Shown here piece by piece: positions 16,287 to 25,306 of a stretch of 64,000 bases of DNA. Source of the stretch: DTU013 sp964512095. GTDB taxonomy: Bacteria; Bacillota; Clostridia; Acetivibrionales; DTU013. The notes under the pieces are model-generated. The model saw only the letters and a list, made by a program, of their open reading frames with translations, made no database searches and was not told where the DNA came from. The position numbers and the translations under genes are program-made. The stretch covers positions 1 through 64,000 of the forward strand of contig CAZEIH010000010.1 of NCBI GenBank assembly GCA_964512095.1, read 5' to 3'. Each line of letters begins with the position of its first letter. The stretch's first letter is position 1.

Positions 16287-17000
16287 CTAAATCATTCCTT
16301 TTTTAATTAGTTTGCGTTGTTCATTAAATATAAATCTAATTACCTTTTCTCTATTATTGTCACTTATCTCTACAAACTCAATACCTGCCGAGTATTTGTA
16401 TTTACTAACTTTTCTTATTCTTTCACATCTTACTAGCTTTCCTATAAAGCTTATCTTCCCAAACCTACCAGTAGAAATTTCGCAATTCATAAGGCTATCT
16501 ATTTCAATCTTTTCGTTGAGGAGAAGATATATACCACCTCCGCTTAAATCAGTTGCCAGAGTCTTTTCATATGGCATATCGGTATACTCTTCATATGGTA
16601 TCTCGGTATAAACTTGGTCAAAATATGAAATCACCCTGTATCGGACCTCTAAAAGCATATCAAGCCTGTAATAGTCACGCCTTTGTATCCGTACAATCTC
16701 TCCAAGCTTTTCTATAAACAGGACATGAAGATTATTTTCAATACCCCTTCCCCTGATTATAGCCCTGAATCTATTCAAATCCAGCAGTGTCTTTGTTCTC
16801 TTCAAAAAATATATCTCTATCAATGTACCGGTTTCTAGGGGAACAATGTTCCCTTCATATATTGGAGCAGCAATAGCAGCTGTATCGTCTTCCTCAAGCC
16901 ATTCAAGCTGACTTACATATACTCTTTTGTCATTTGAAGGCAAATAGTCTGCAACCTCAATTTCAAGCTTTGTACCTATTTCAACTTCTGACAATTTCAT
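16287..17000 (-). CDS. PilZ/YcgR-type cyclic-di-GMP effector, flagellar brake
   Basis: This 237-residue protein has an N-terminal YcgR/PilZN-like beta domain (about 1-95) followed by a PilZ domain. The c-di-GMP-binding motifs are visible: R-R-D-Y-Y-R (the RxxxR motif, about 107-112) and D-L-S-G-G-G (the D/NxSxxG motif, about 151). It matches YcgR/MotI-like proteins that bind the motor or stator when c-di-GMP is high and slow flagellar rotation. Its location between flhG and cheB inside the operon supports a motility role. A GEMM aptamer elsewhere in the window points to the same second messenger. Confidence 0.88.
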   Translation of the reverse strand: MKLSEVEIGTKLEIEVADYLPSNDKRVYVSQLEWLEEDDTAAIAAPIYEGNIVPLETGTLIEIYFLKRTKTLLDLNRFRAIIRGRGIENNLHVLFIEKLGEIVRIQRRDYYRLDMLLEVRYRVISYFDQVYTEIPYEEYTDMPYEKTLATDLSGGGIYLLLNEKIEIDSLMNCEISTGRFGKISFIGKLVRCERIRKVSKYKYSAGIEFVEISDNNREKVIRFIFNEQRKLIKKGMI

Positions 17001-17022
17001 TAGCTTTTCCTCACTGATCTGA

Positions 17023-17934
17023 TTATGCCTTCATAAAGCTTACCAGTCTGCTCAGGAAACCCCTAATCCCACTATTCTGATTCACTTCACCTGAACTGCC
17101 CCTTGGCATAAACTTTTCGGATATTTCCCTAATATTCTTTGCTGCCTGGCTTTTCGGGTACATTATTGAAAATGGTTGCTGCTGCTTAACAGCCTTTACA
17201 ACTGACTCATCATGCAGTATGTACCCAGCAGGCTCCAGGCTAATCCCTAAAAACTTTCCAGCTACAAGTACCAGCTTGTTAAGCACATCATTGGCTTCAG
17301 CGTTGCTTTCAGATTTATTCACAATAACGCTGATTTTCTTTTCCTTATCCCTGTTGGATACCATTTTAATCAGTGCATATGCATCAGTTATCGATGTTGG
17401 CTCCGGTGTTGTCACCAGTAACACCTCATCGGCTGCTACAATAAAGCTCATCACATTCTCAGATAGTCCAGCCCCTGTGTCAATTATAATAATATCTGCA
17501 AGCTTATCAAGCATTGCCATGTTCTCAATGAATCTTGATATCTGCTGTTGGTCAAGCTTGATAAGATCCTCAACCCCTGAACCTCCAGAAATAAACTTGG
17601 TATTTCTGGGTCCATTCGTCAATATTTCAAGTATGTTTTTCTTGTTCTTTATAACATCCAACAACGTATACTGGGGTATAATCCCAAAAAGCACATCTAT
17701 ATTAGCTAGTCCAAAATCTGCATCAAGCATAATTACCCTTTGTTTCTGTTCACTTAGTGCTATAGCAAGGTTTATAGTTATGTTTGTCTTTCCTACCCCA
17801 CCTTTTCCGCTAGTCACAGTAATGACCCTTGCAGATCGTTTCACCGGTGCTACAGGCGTAAGCACCCTATTTGCAGCTTGTTTAAGTTTAAGGTTATCAA
17901 TAACCTGCCTTAGTTTTTCCGCCTGATCCATCAT
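17023..17934 (-). CDS. flhG: FlhG/FleN MinD-type ATPase controlling flagellar number
   Basis: The 303-residue ParA/MinD-family ATPase has a deviant Walker A motif (SGKGGVGKTN, about residues 42-51), a Walker A' region (DADFGLANIDV) and switch motif DTGAGLS. A basic N-terminal segment (EKLRQVIDNLKLKQAANR) is the part that in this family activates FlhF GTPase. It regulates flagellum number and position at the membrane. Its start overlaps the flhF stop by four bases, consistent with the known FlhF-FlhG partnership. Confidence 0.93.
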   Translation of the reverse strand: MMDQAEKLRQVIDNLKLKQAANRVLTPVAPVKRSARVITVTSGKGGVGKTNITINLAIALSEQKQRVIMLDADFGLANIDVLFGIIPQYTLLDVIKNKKNILEILTNGPRNTKFISGGSGVEDLIKLDQQQISRFIENMAMLDKLADIIIIDTGAGLSENVMSFIVAADEVLLVTTPEPTSITDAYALIKMVSNRDKEKKISVIVNKSESNAEANDVLNKLVLVAGKFLGISLEPAGYILHDESVVKAVKQQQPFSIMYPKSQAAKNIREISEKFMPRGSSGEVNQNSGIRGFLSRLVSFMKA

Positions 17935-19115
17935 CTGGTGTAGCTCCCTATAAGATTCTTCGTTATCTTCTCGATATTAGCTGTTTCAATATCATCAGGC
18001 ACGCTTTGTCCAGTCGTAATGTATGAAAGACTCTTTCCAGTCAGGTATCTCGCATTTAGAATAATTCCCTGAACCGGTGCTTCGTCTATTTTTGTGAAAA
18101 TCAATTTGTAATCCTTCAAAAAACTATAGCTATTTAGGATTTCCCGGCAGTTTGTTATACTTGTCGTAGCGCTGAGAACAAGATAAATTTCATCTGCCTC
18201 CGTGGCTGCTATTAATGCCTTCAGCTCTTCAAATTGAGGTCTGTTCCTATGACTCCTGCCTGCTGTGTCTATCAATACCAAATCCTTATCAGAATTTTGT
18301 TTTATCGCTTCCTTTATTTCTAATGGTGTATATGCAACTGACACTGGTATCCCAAGTATCTCCGCATATGTCTTTAGCTGTTCCACTGCTGCAATTCGAT
18401 AAGTATCTGCCGTAATCAAACCAACACTTTTTTTCTGGTTTAAAAGACAATTTGCAGCTATCTTTGCAAGGGTAGTGGTCTTTCCAACTCCAGTAGGTCC
18501 TACAAATATTACAATAGTCGGTTTGCCTTCTGTTCCTGGCCTGATGATGTCAGGCTTACCTAGCAAACCGGCTATGACACCTGATAATTGGGCTGCCATA
18601 TCATTGACTCCTGCAGTCTTTCCTAGCCTTGTTGCAGCTAAATCAGTCAGCTTTCTGGCAATACTCGCTTCAACTTCATTACCTAGAAGATTTTTATAAA
18701 ATATTTCGATATTTCTGGAAAACTGATTGTCCTTCACCTCTTCGTTTTGCTTATAAGGGGTTTTATCATCATTTTTGACCTGAGAAAATAGCTTCTGAAG
18801 CATCCCTTCAATGTTGGTTATTTTATTCTCCAGATTAGCGATTTTTTCCTCCTTTTCGTCAAAATTAGTTTTATCAGCAGTAAAGTTGCTATTTGACTGA
18901 ATTAGCCTGGCTTTAGGTGCCTCATTTTCGTGCTTAGATTCGCTATACTCATCCACAGCAGCAAGGACTTCTACCAGTGGCTTTGAGAATAGGCCAATAA
19001 GACCCTTTTTCTTGACCCTTTTTGTATTAAGAATAAGAGCCTCGCTTCCCAAGTCCATTTTCACCTTCAATATTGCTTCCTGTGTATTCTTCGCAATGTA
19101 GCGGCGGATTTTCAT
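17931..19115 (-). CDS. flhF: Flagellar SRP-type GTPase FlhF
   Basis: The 394-residue protein has an N-terminal B domain (MKIRRYIAKNTQEAILKVK), a basic/coiled middle, and a C-terminal SRP-type NG domain. The P-loop is VGPTGVGKTTTLA (about 205-217) and the DTAGR motif follows (LVLIDTAGRSH). FlhF sets the site of flagellar assembly at the membrane and is controlled by FlhG. A 90-bp AT-rich gap separates it from flhA; I see no convincing promoter in it. Confidence 0.95.
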   Translation of the reverse strand: MKIRRYIAKNTQEAILKVKMDLGSEALILNTKRVKKKGLIGLFSKPLVEVLAAVDEYSESKHENEAPKARLIQSNSNFTADKTNFDEKEEKIANLENKITNIEGMLQKLFSQVKNDDKTPYKQNEEVKDNQFSRNIEIFYKNLLGNEVEASIARKLTDLAATRLGKTAGVNDMAAQLSGVIAGLLGKPDIIRPGTEGKPTIVIFVGPTGVGKTTTLAKIAANCLLNQKKSVGLITADTYRIAAVEQLKTYAEILGIPVSVAYTPLEIKEAIKQNSDKDLVLIDTAGRSHRNRPQFEELKALIAATEADEIYLVLSATTSITNCREILNSYSFLKDYKLIFTKIDEAPVQGIILNARYLTGKSLSYITTGQSVPDDIETANIEKITKNLIGSYTR

Positions 19116-19205
19116 AGTACCCTCGCTTAAATTATTTAAATAAGCCTCAATTTATTTTATCATAAATATATGTCTTTTGCTATTTATGTATAAAAATCGA
19201 CAAAC

Positions 19206-21230
19206 TCACACACTTACTACTCCTACCGACTGAATCTCCATCTCTGGGTCTAATTCATTATAGGACAAAACAACTAGCCCCGGTATCGATTGGTCCGCAA
19301 GCTTCTTAAAATAGAGTCTTACAACCGGCGATGCCAGTACAATGGGCTGTTGTCCAAGCTGAACCAGCTTTTGTACCTGCCTCGATAAATTTCCCAGTAT
19401 TGTATTGGTCATACTTGGATCCAGTGTAAGATATGAACCCGTCTCTGTTTTTTGCAGTGAATCCAAAAGTAGCTGTTCTAGCTTTGGGTCCAATGTTATT
19501 ACACTAGATCTCTTCTCAGTAAAAAACTTTTTGGATATAGCTCTGCCCAAGGCTTGACGTACATATTCGGTTAGCATATCGGGATCATGGGTCACTGGTG
19601 AATAATCTGCCAAAGTCTCCAATATTGTAACCATATCCCTTATTGAAACACCTTCCTTGAGAAGACTGGCCAATACCTTTTGAACCTCTCCCACTGTCAT
19701 CAGCTTAGGTATCAGCTCATCAATAATAACTGGGTAGTTTTGTTTCACATTATCAAGGAGAACCTGGACCTCTTGCCTACCTGTGAGCTCATGTGCATAC
19801 TTCTTTACAATTTCCGTCAGATGGGTTGCTATTATCGATGGCGAATCAACTACAGTATATCCCAGCATTTCAGCTCTATCTCTTTGCTGCTCTGTTATCC
19901 AGATGGCAGGCAGTCCAAAAGCTGGCTCAGTTGTTTTTATACCATCAATTTCTTCTTCTACCAGGCCGGGATTCATAGCCATATAATTGTCAAGTATAAG
20001 CTCTCCACGAGCTACCTCAACTCCCTTTATTTTGATTTGATATTCATTAGGCGCCAGCTGTATATTGTCACGCAGCCTAATTATAGGTACAATCATGCCC
20101 AGCTCTAACGCCAATTGCCTTCTTATCATAACAACTCTATCCAGCAGGTCGCCTCCCTGGTTTACATCTGCCAACGGTATGACTCCGTAACCAAACTCCA
20201 GTTCAATGGGATCTATCTGAAGTAGCGTGACCACATTTTCAGGCTTCCGTATTTCCTCTACCTCTATTTCCTCAACCTTGACATCTTCCTTCTTCTGGTC
20301 AGCAATCTGTTGCCTGGACATAGTAGATGCGATGAACGCAAGTACTGCAGCCATTAATAGGAATGGTATAGTGGGAAGGAAAAGAGAAAGGATTACACTC
20401 AGTGCAGAAGCCAAATAAAGAACCTTTGGGTTGCTAAATATCTGTTTAATAAAATCAGAGCTCAAATCGGACTCAGAAGCTGCTCTTGTAACAATAAAGC
20501 TGGTTGCTGTTGATATCATGAGGGCTGGTATCTGGCTCACAAGGCCGTCGCCTATTGTCAATATCGCATAGGTTGAAAGAGCTTCCTGAATAGTTTCGCC
20601 CCTTGAAACCATTCCCATTACTAAGCCGCCGATAATGTTCAAAACTGTGATGATAATACCCATTATGGCGTCGCTTTTTACAAACTTACTGGCACCATCC
20701 ATAGCACCGTAAAAGTCTGCTTCCCGCTGTACCTTCTTACGTCTTTCCTTAGCTTCACTTTCGTTTATAAGACCCGAATTAAGATCAGCATCGATTGCCA
20801 TCTGTTTTCCAGGCATTGCATCGAGGGTAAACCTCGCTGCCACCTCAGCCACTCTTTCTGCACCTCTCGTTATTACAAGGAAATTAACAAGGGTTATTAG
20901 AATGAATATGATAAACCCGACAACCAGGTCATTTCCCCCAACAAACCTTCCAAAACCGGCAATGACATCTCCTGCTTCACCCTGGCCAATTATCATCCTT
21001 GATGTGCTGACATTCAAGGCTAGCCTGAACATTGTCGTAAGGACCAGCAAAGAAGGGAAAATTGACATCTGCAGAGCTTCTCTCATATAAACTGTATTGA
21101 GAAGAATAATAACAGATATCATAATATTGATTGCAAGCAAAATATCAATTAATATCCCCGGCAAAGGTATTATAAATGCTAAAACTATTGCGATAACTAT
21201 TACCGGTACCGTAACATCTCTGAATTTCAC
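19206..21230 (-). CDS. flhA: Flagellar export gate protein FlhA
   Basis: The start is set at the GTG at 21230, giving VKFRDVTVPVIV; AAAGGGGG lies 10 bases upstream. An upstream alternative would add 12 residues that overlap this ribosome site. The 674-residue product has about eight membrane segments (residues 5-315), with the conserved cytoplasmic FHIPEP-type loop (VAARFTLDAMPGKQMAIDAD, about 125-145). A large cytoplasmic domain (about 345-674) forms the nonameric export ring. It is the energy-transducing core of the type III flagellar export apparatus. Confidence 0.95.
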   Translation of the reverse strand: MKFRDVTVPVIVIAIVLAFIIPLPGILIDILLAINIMISVIILLNTVYMREALQMSIFPSLLVLTTMFRLALNVSTSRMIIGQGEAGDVIAGFGRFVGGNDLVVGFIIFILITLVNFLVITRGAERVAEVAARFTLDAMPGKQMAIDADLNSGLINESEAKERRKKVQREADFYGAMDGASKFVKSDAIMGIIITVLNIIGGLVMGMVSRGETIQEALSTYAILTIGDGLVSQIPALMISTATSFIVTRAASESDLSSDFIKQIFSNPKVLYLASALSVILSLFLPTIPFLLMAAVLAFIASTMSRQQIADQKKEDVKVEEIEVEEIRKPENVVTLLQIDPIELEFGYGVIPLADVNQGGDLLDRVVMIRRQLALELGMIVPIIRLRDNIQLAPNEYQIKIKGVEVARGELILDNYMAMNPGLVEEEIDGIKTTEPAFGLPAIWITEQQRDRAEMLGYTVVDSPSIIATHLTEIVKKYAHELTGRQEVQVLLDNVKQNYPVIIDELIPKLMTVGEVQKVLASLLKEGVSIRDMVTILETLADYSPVTHDPDMLTEYVRQALGRAISKKFFTEKRSSVITLDPKLEQLLLDSLQKTETGSYLTLDPSMTNTILGNLSRQVQKLVQLGQQPIVLASPVVRLYFKKLADQSIPGLVVLSYNELDPEMEIQSVGVVSV

Positions 21231-21275
21231 CCTCTTGTGGCCCCCTTTCTGTATTATTGTGAACAAACAAAATCA

Positions 21276-22385
21276 TCATCCTGCCACTGTTTTGCCCTTT
21301 AGGCTGTAAACAAAGGCAAGTACTTCAGCCACAGCCTGATAAAGCTCTTGTGGAATAGCCTGTCCAATCTCAACCGTGTCGAATATGGCCCTGGCTAGCG
21401 GTTTATTCTCCACTATCTCTACTTTGTTGTCCTTTGCAATTTCCTTTATCCTAATAGCTGTATAATCCTGGCCCTTTGCTAGTAAAACAGGAGCTTCGGC
21501 GGTCTGTGCATCATATTTTATTGCACATGCAAAGTGTGTAGGATTTGTTATTATAACATCTGCCTTTGGAACCTCCTGCATCATCCTCCGCATAGACATT
21601 TGCCGCTGTTTCTGTTTAATCTTCGACTTAATTTCCGGATTTCCTTCAATTTGCTTATATTCTTCTTTAACCTCCTGCTTGGTCATTTTCATGTTCTTTT
21701 CAAATTCCCACCACTGGTAAGCAAAATCGAAGCCTCCTATAACAACTAGCACCATACATATTCTGATAGCTAAATCCATAGTTGTAATGCCGATAAAGGA
21801 CGCTATGCCCATAATATCCACATCCATAAGGCTTACTACTGTATTAACCTTATTGTCTAAATAGGAATAGGTCACATACCCTATAGCCGCTACCTTCACT
21901 ACAGCCTTTAGCAGTTCAACAATACCCCTCATTGAAAATAATCTCTTCACACCGGAGATGGGGCTAATTCTGCTAAAGTTTGGCTTGAGGGTTTCAATGG
22001 TAAATAGAAAGCCCACTTGGGCATATCCGACTATCAGCCCCGTAAAAAGCCCTACCAGCAATATTGGTCCCACTGCTTTAAAAAAAACCAACAAACCGTC
22101 AGTGAAAACTCTCAGCAGTATATCCGGCATGTAGAGATTTTCTATTTGAGGATATTCTGTAAAAACCTTTACTGCAAAATCTGCTAGTTGCTTGTATATA
22201 TTGCCTCCAAACAAACGCAGGGATATAAATATAAATAACAAAACCAAGGTCGTTGATATTTCCCTGCTTTGAAAGACTTGACCCTTTTTTCGCGCCTCCC
22301 GCCTCTTTTTTGGGGTGGCTTTTTCTGTCTTATCCCCGCCTCCGGGTCCTTCAGCGAATAACTGGAGGTTTATCTTATAAATCAT
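21276..22385 (-). CDS. flhB: Flagellar export switch protein FlhB
   Basis: The 369-residue protein has four membrane segments (about 30-215) and a cytoplasmic domain carrying the autocleavage motif N-P-T-H (IITNPTHFACAI, about 275-286). Cleavage there switches export from hook to filament substrates, in concert with FliK. The N-terminal basic stretch (KATPKKRREARKKGQ) is typical. Its start overlaps the fliR stop, giving translational coupling. Confidence 0.95.
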   Translation of the reverse strand: MIYKINLQLFAEGPGGGDKTEKATPKKRREARKKGQVFQSREISTTLVLLFIFISLRLFGGNIYKQLADFAVKVFTEYPQIENLYMPDILLRVFTDGLLVFFKAVGPILLVGLFTGLIVGYAQVGFLFTIETLKPNFSRISPISGVKRLFSMRGIVELLKAVVKVAAIGYVTYSYLDNKVNTVVSLMDVDIMGIASFIGITTMDLAIRICMVLVVIGGFDFAYQWWEFEKNMKMTKQEVKEEYKQIEGNPEIKSKIKQKQRQMSMRRMMQEVPKADVIITNPTHFACAIKYDAQTAEAPVLLAKGQDYTAIRIKEIAKDNKVEIVENKPLARAIFDTVEIGQAIPQELYQAVAEVLAFVYSLKGKTVAG

Positions 22386-23170
22386 CCCGGATTAAGCTCC
22401 TTTATATAGTTGATTACACTTGTGCTCATAAGCTCAAAAACCATTTGCATAACTGATATGAACATGGGTACTGTAATTACGATTACTATTAGCCCAATAA
22501 TTATCTTCAGAGGCATACCTACCACAAATATATTCATCTGAGGCACCATCCTGGAAACTGTCCCCAGAGCTACATCCAGTATCAGTACTGTCGCCACAAT
22601 GGGCGCAGCTATTTTGAAGCCTGTTGCCAAGACTGTTCCAAAGAGAATAAGGACACTATTGGATATTTCAGAGCTAAAAACAGCTGTCCCAAGAGGTAAT
22701 GTTTCAAAGCTGTCAAAAAGAGCTTTAATCAACATGTGATGCCCATCCATTAAGAGGAACAGTAGCATACTGATAATAAAATAGATGTTTGATGTAATAG
22801 GCACTTGAATATTACTCATAGGATCCATAACATTAACAACACCAAAGCCTATCTGCATATCAATAATTTCACCTGCTATATATATGGCTGTATAAGCAAG
22901 GTATGCCACATATCCCATTGAAAGCCCGATGAGGAACTCCTTCATTATAAGCAGAGCATAACCTAACAGATTATCATCATATTGTGCAGCTTGTAAAGCT
23001 GTCGTATTGACAAGGATCAATGAAATAAAAAAAGAAAAACCGATCTTGAAGTAGGTTGGCATATTTCTTCTTCCAAAAATCGGTGCTACGACAAAAAGAC
23101 CAGTCATTCTAACAAAGACCAGCAGAAATACTTCAAAGCCATTTATAACTAAACCTGCCGGTATTTGCAC
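22382..23170 (-). CDS. fliR: Flagellar export apparatus protein FliR
   Basis: The 262-residue polytopic membrane protein has about six hydrophobic segments and a FliR-type GFG-containing loop (EIIDMQIGFGVVNVMDP, about 103-119). With FliP and FliQ it forms the export gate core. The gene order fliP-fliQ-fliR-flhB-flhA is the standard one. Confidence 0.93.
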   Translation of the reverse strand: MQIPAGLVINGFEVFLLVFVRMTGLFVVAPIFGRRNMPTYFKIGFSFFISLILVNTTALQAAQYDDNLLGYALLIMKEFLIGLSMGYVAYLAYTAIYIAGEIIDMQIGFGVVNVMDPMSNIQVPITSNIYFIISMLLFLLMDGHHMLIKALFDSFETLPLGTAVFSSEISNSVLILFGTVLATGFKIAAPIVATVLILDVALGTVSRMVPQMNIFVVGMPLKIIIGLIVIVITVPMFISVMQMVFELMSTSVINYIKELNPG

Positions 23171-23200
23171 ACATTTAACCTCCTGTAAATAAAGTCAACC

Positions 23201-23470
23201 TTACCTGATTAATTGCAATATACTCTCATACAAGCCTTCTGTATATTCTATCAGCATGGTAAGCATCCACGAGCCTAGAACAGCAACTGTCAAAATTACC
23301 GTCAATATCTTTGGTATAAAAGACAAAGTCGCCTCCTGTATCTGGGTAGTAGCTTGGAATACGCTTACAGCCAAACCCACAATTAAGCTGACTAAAAGCA
23401 GTGGACCTGAAACATATATAACTGTCAACAAAGCATTCTGCGCTATACTTACTACTGTATCCTGATCCAT
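23201..23470 (-). CDS. fliQ: Flagellar export apparatus protein FliQ
   Basis: This 89-residue protein with two membrane helices (about 15-40 and 52-75) has the normal FliQ size. The conserved VSVFQATTQIQEATLSFIPK segment (about 31-50) forms the loop between the helices. It lies between fliP and fliR. Confidence 0.93.
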   Translation of the reverse strand: MDQDTVVSIAQNALLTVIYVSGPLLLVSLIVGLAVSVFQATTQIQEATLSFIPKILTVILTVAVLGSWMLTMLIEYTEGLYESILQLIR

Positions 23471-23514
23471 CCTCTACCTCCTGTCAACGATCTTACAGCA
23501 TAAATTATGCCTGG

Positions 23515-24300
23515 CTATGTTATGAACGACATAACTAAAGTTTTAGAAACTAGATTCCAACCACCAACCATTATAAACAGCAATATTTTAAATGGCAGCG
23601 ATATCATTATGGGAGGGAGCATCATCATGCCCATAGACATTAATGTACTTGCCACAACCATATCTATTATGAGAAAGGGTATATAAATGAGGAAGCCTAT
23701 TTTAAAGGCAATAGTTAATTCATTAATAATAAATGCCGGTATAACAACTGTCAGAGGCAGATCCATAGGATCTGCAACAGGAGTTTCAATTTTTGCCAGA
23801 TTAACAAAAAACGCAAGATCCTTTTCGTTGTCACCAAATTGCTTGAGCATAAAGCCCTTAATAGCTCGAGAAGAATTATCAAGAGCCTGTTCCTGAGATA
23901 TTTCCTCTCTGTTAAAGGGTTCATATGCCTGTGTGTTAATGTCACTGATAACAGGTGTCATAATAAAAAGGGACAAAAATAAAGCAAGCCCAATCAGAAC
24001 CTGATTAGGTGGCATCTGCTGTGTGCCTAGAGCATTTCGTAGAAATGATAGAACAATTATTATTCTTGTAAAGGAGGTCATCATAATGATGATAGATGGT
24101 GCCAGGGCTAAAACGGTCAGCAAAAGTAATATTTGGATGCTGGAAGAAACCTCCTGAGGAGTAGATGCCTGCTCTACATCGAACCCAAACTTAAATGGAA
24201 AGATGGGCTCCGCAAAGACATCTGAACTCATAAAAGTCATTATAGATAATATAACTGCGATTTTTAAACCTCTCAGCCTACTTATCATTTGTAACTTCAA
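23515..24300 (-). CDS. fliP: Flagellar export apparatus protein FliP
   Basis: The 261-residue product has an N-terminal signal-like segment (LKIAVILSIMTFMSSDVFAE) and four membrane segments. FliP signatures are MTSFTRIIIVLSFLRNALGTQQMPPNQVL (read across about 75-103) and the C-terminal LMSMGMMMLPPIMISLPFKILLF region. Five FliP subunits build the export pore. The start overlaps the end of fliO by 23 bases; a second ATG four codons in (24288) is an equally possible start. Confidence 0.93.
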   Translation of the reverse strand: MKLQMISRLRGLKIAVILSIMTFMSSDVFAEPIFPFKFGFDVEQASTPQEVSSSIQILLLLTVLALAPSIIIMMTSFTRIIIVLSFLRNALGTQQMPPNQVLIGLALFLSLFIMTPVISDINTQAYEPFNREEISQEQALDNSSRAIKGFMLKQFGDNEKDLAFFVNLAKIETPVADPMDLPLTVVIPAFIINELTIAFKIGFLIYIPFLIIDMVVASTLMSMGMMMLPPIMISLPFKILLFIMVGGWNLVSKTLVMSFIT

Positions 24301-24787
24301 CCCCGTCTTTTTTGACCTCTTTGTGTTTATTACTATTAATAATAGTTTTTAATCTTTCCAGGTTTGTCTTAAATCCGTCTCCGTTGACCTGATTAGAAGT
24401 ACCCTCATTATTTATCGGAGACGACCTTTGTTTTTTTGCTCTATACATACCGCTGTATTTTTCTAGAATAGCCTTAAAATCAAAGCGGTTGTCCATATTC
24501 TCAGAACTATCTTCGATAGCCTCAGACTCATCCATTTCAACGGTTGACATAAATTCTACAGATTTGGATGTTGATGCAATAAGCACATAGCTGTTTCCGG
24601 CCTTTACTAGGTGCAGTTTTTTATCAGGTCCAAGCATTACTGTTTCCATAACACTGATGTTTTTGCCCCTCATTGTCTTATTCTGCTTTTGAGCGATATA
24701 TCTGGTAGTAACATATGTTAAAAAAAGTATCACCAAAAACCCTATCAGTAACAGAACAATTTTTAGGATGTTATCTATATCTGGCAT
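24278..24787 (-). CDS. fliO: Flagellar biosynthesis protein FliO/FliZ
   Basis: The 169-residue protein has one N-terminal membrane helix (about 7-27) and the short FliO domain (GKNISVMETVMLGPDKKLHLVK, read across about 41-62, then YVLIAS). FliO helps stabilise FliP during gate assembly. The C-terminal half is hydrophilic and poorly conserved. It lies between cheY and fliP, as in Bacillus. Confidence 0.88.
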   Translation of the reverse strand: MPDIDNILKIVLLLIGFLVILFLTYVTTRYIAQKQNKTMRGKNISVMETVMLGPDKKLHLVKAGNSYVLIASTSKSVEFMSTVEMDESEAIEDSSENMDNRFDFKAILEKYSGMYRAKKQRSSPINNEGTSNQVNGDGFKTNLERLKTIINSNKHKEVKKDGVEVTNDK

Positions 24788-24850
24788 CGCTATCCCCCAG
24801 TTTACAAGCAGGCTTTAAGTTGTTTCACTGGCAAAGTCCGGTATACATCG

Positions 24851-25213
24851 TCAACCCAATACCTTTTTGACAGCCTCTATTACTCTCTCTGCCTGAAAGG
24901 GCTTAACAATGAAATCCCTTGCTCCAGCCTGTATTGACTCAATTACCATTGCCTGTTGACCCATAGCAGAGCACATTATTACTTGGGAATCGGAATTCAG
25001 CTTGCGGATCTCTTTGACTGCCTGTATACCATCTACTTCAGGCATGGTTATATCCATAATTACCAGATCAGGTGACAACTCCTTGTACTTTTCGATAGCA
25101 CGACCTCCATGTTCGGCTTCTCCAACTACTTCGTAGCCGTTCTTGGTCAAAATGTCTTTGATCATCATTCTCATAAATGCTGCGTCATCAACAATCAAGA
25201 TCTTTTTTCCCAT
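24851..25213 (-). CDS. cheY: Chemotaxis response regulator CheY
   Basis: This stand-alone 120-residue receiver has the acidic pair in LIVDDAAF, phospho-acceptor Asp54 in VIMDITMPEVDG, a conserved Ser/Ala switch region (IMCSAMGQQ) and Lys in FIVKPFQ. In this lineage CheY-P binds FliM/FliY and promotes the run-biased rotation state. It lies between fliY and fliO; a 93-bp gap separates it from fliY. Confidence 0.94.
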   Translation of the reverse strand: MGKKILIVDDAAFMRMMIKDILTKNGYEVVGEAEHGGRAIEKYKELSPDLVIMDITMPEVDGIQAVKEIRKLNSDSQVIMCSAMGQQAMVIESIQAGARDFIVKPFQAERVIEAVKKVLG

Positions 25214-25306
25214 AATCCTCTCCCCTTATTGTGTGTGTGTATTAAGTATTGAGCCATTTAGTTTATGTTAACATTTCACAGCCATATAATCAAGTTGCAT
25301 TTTTAT

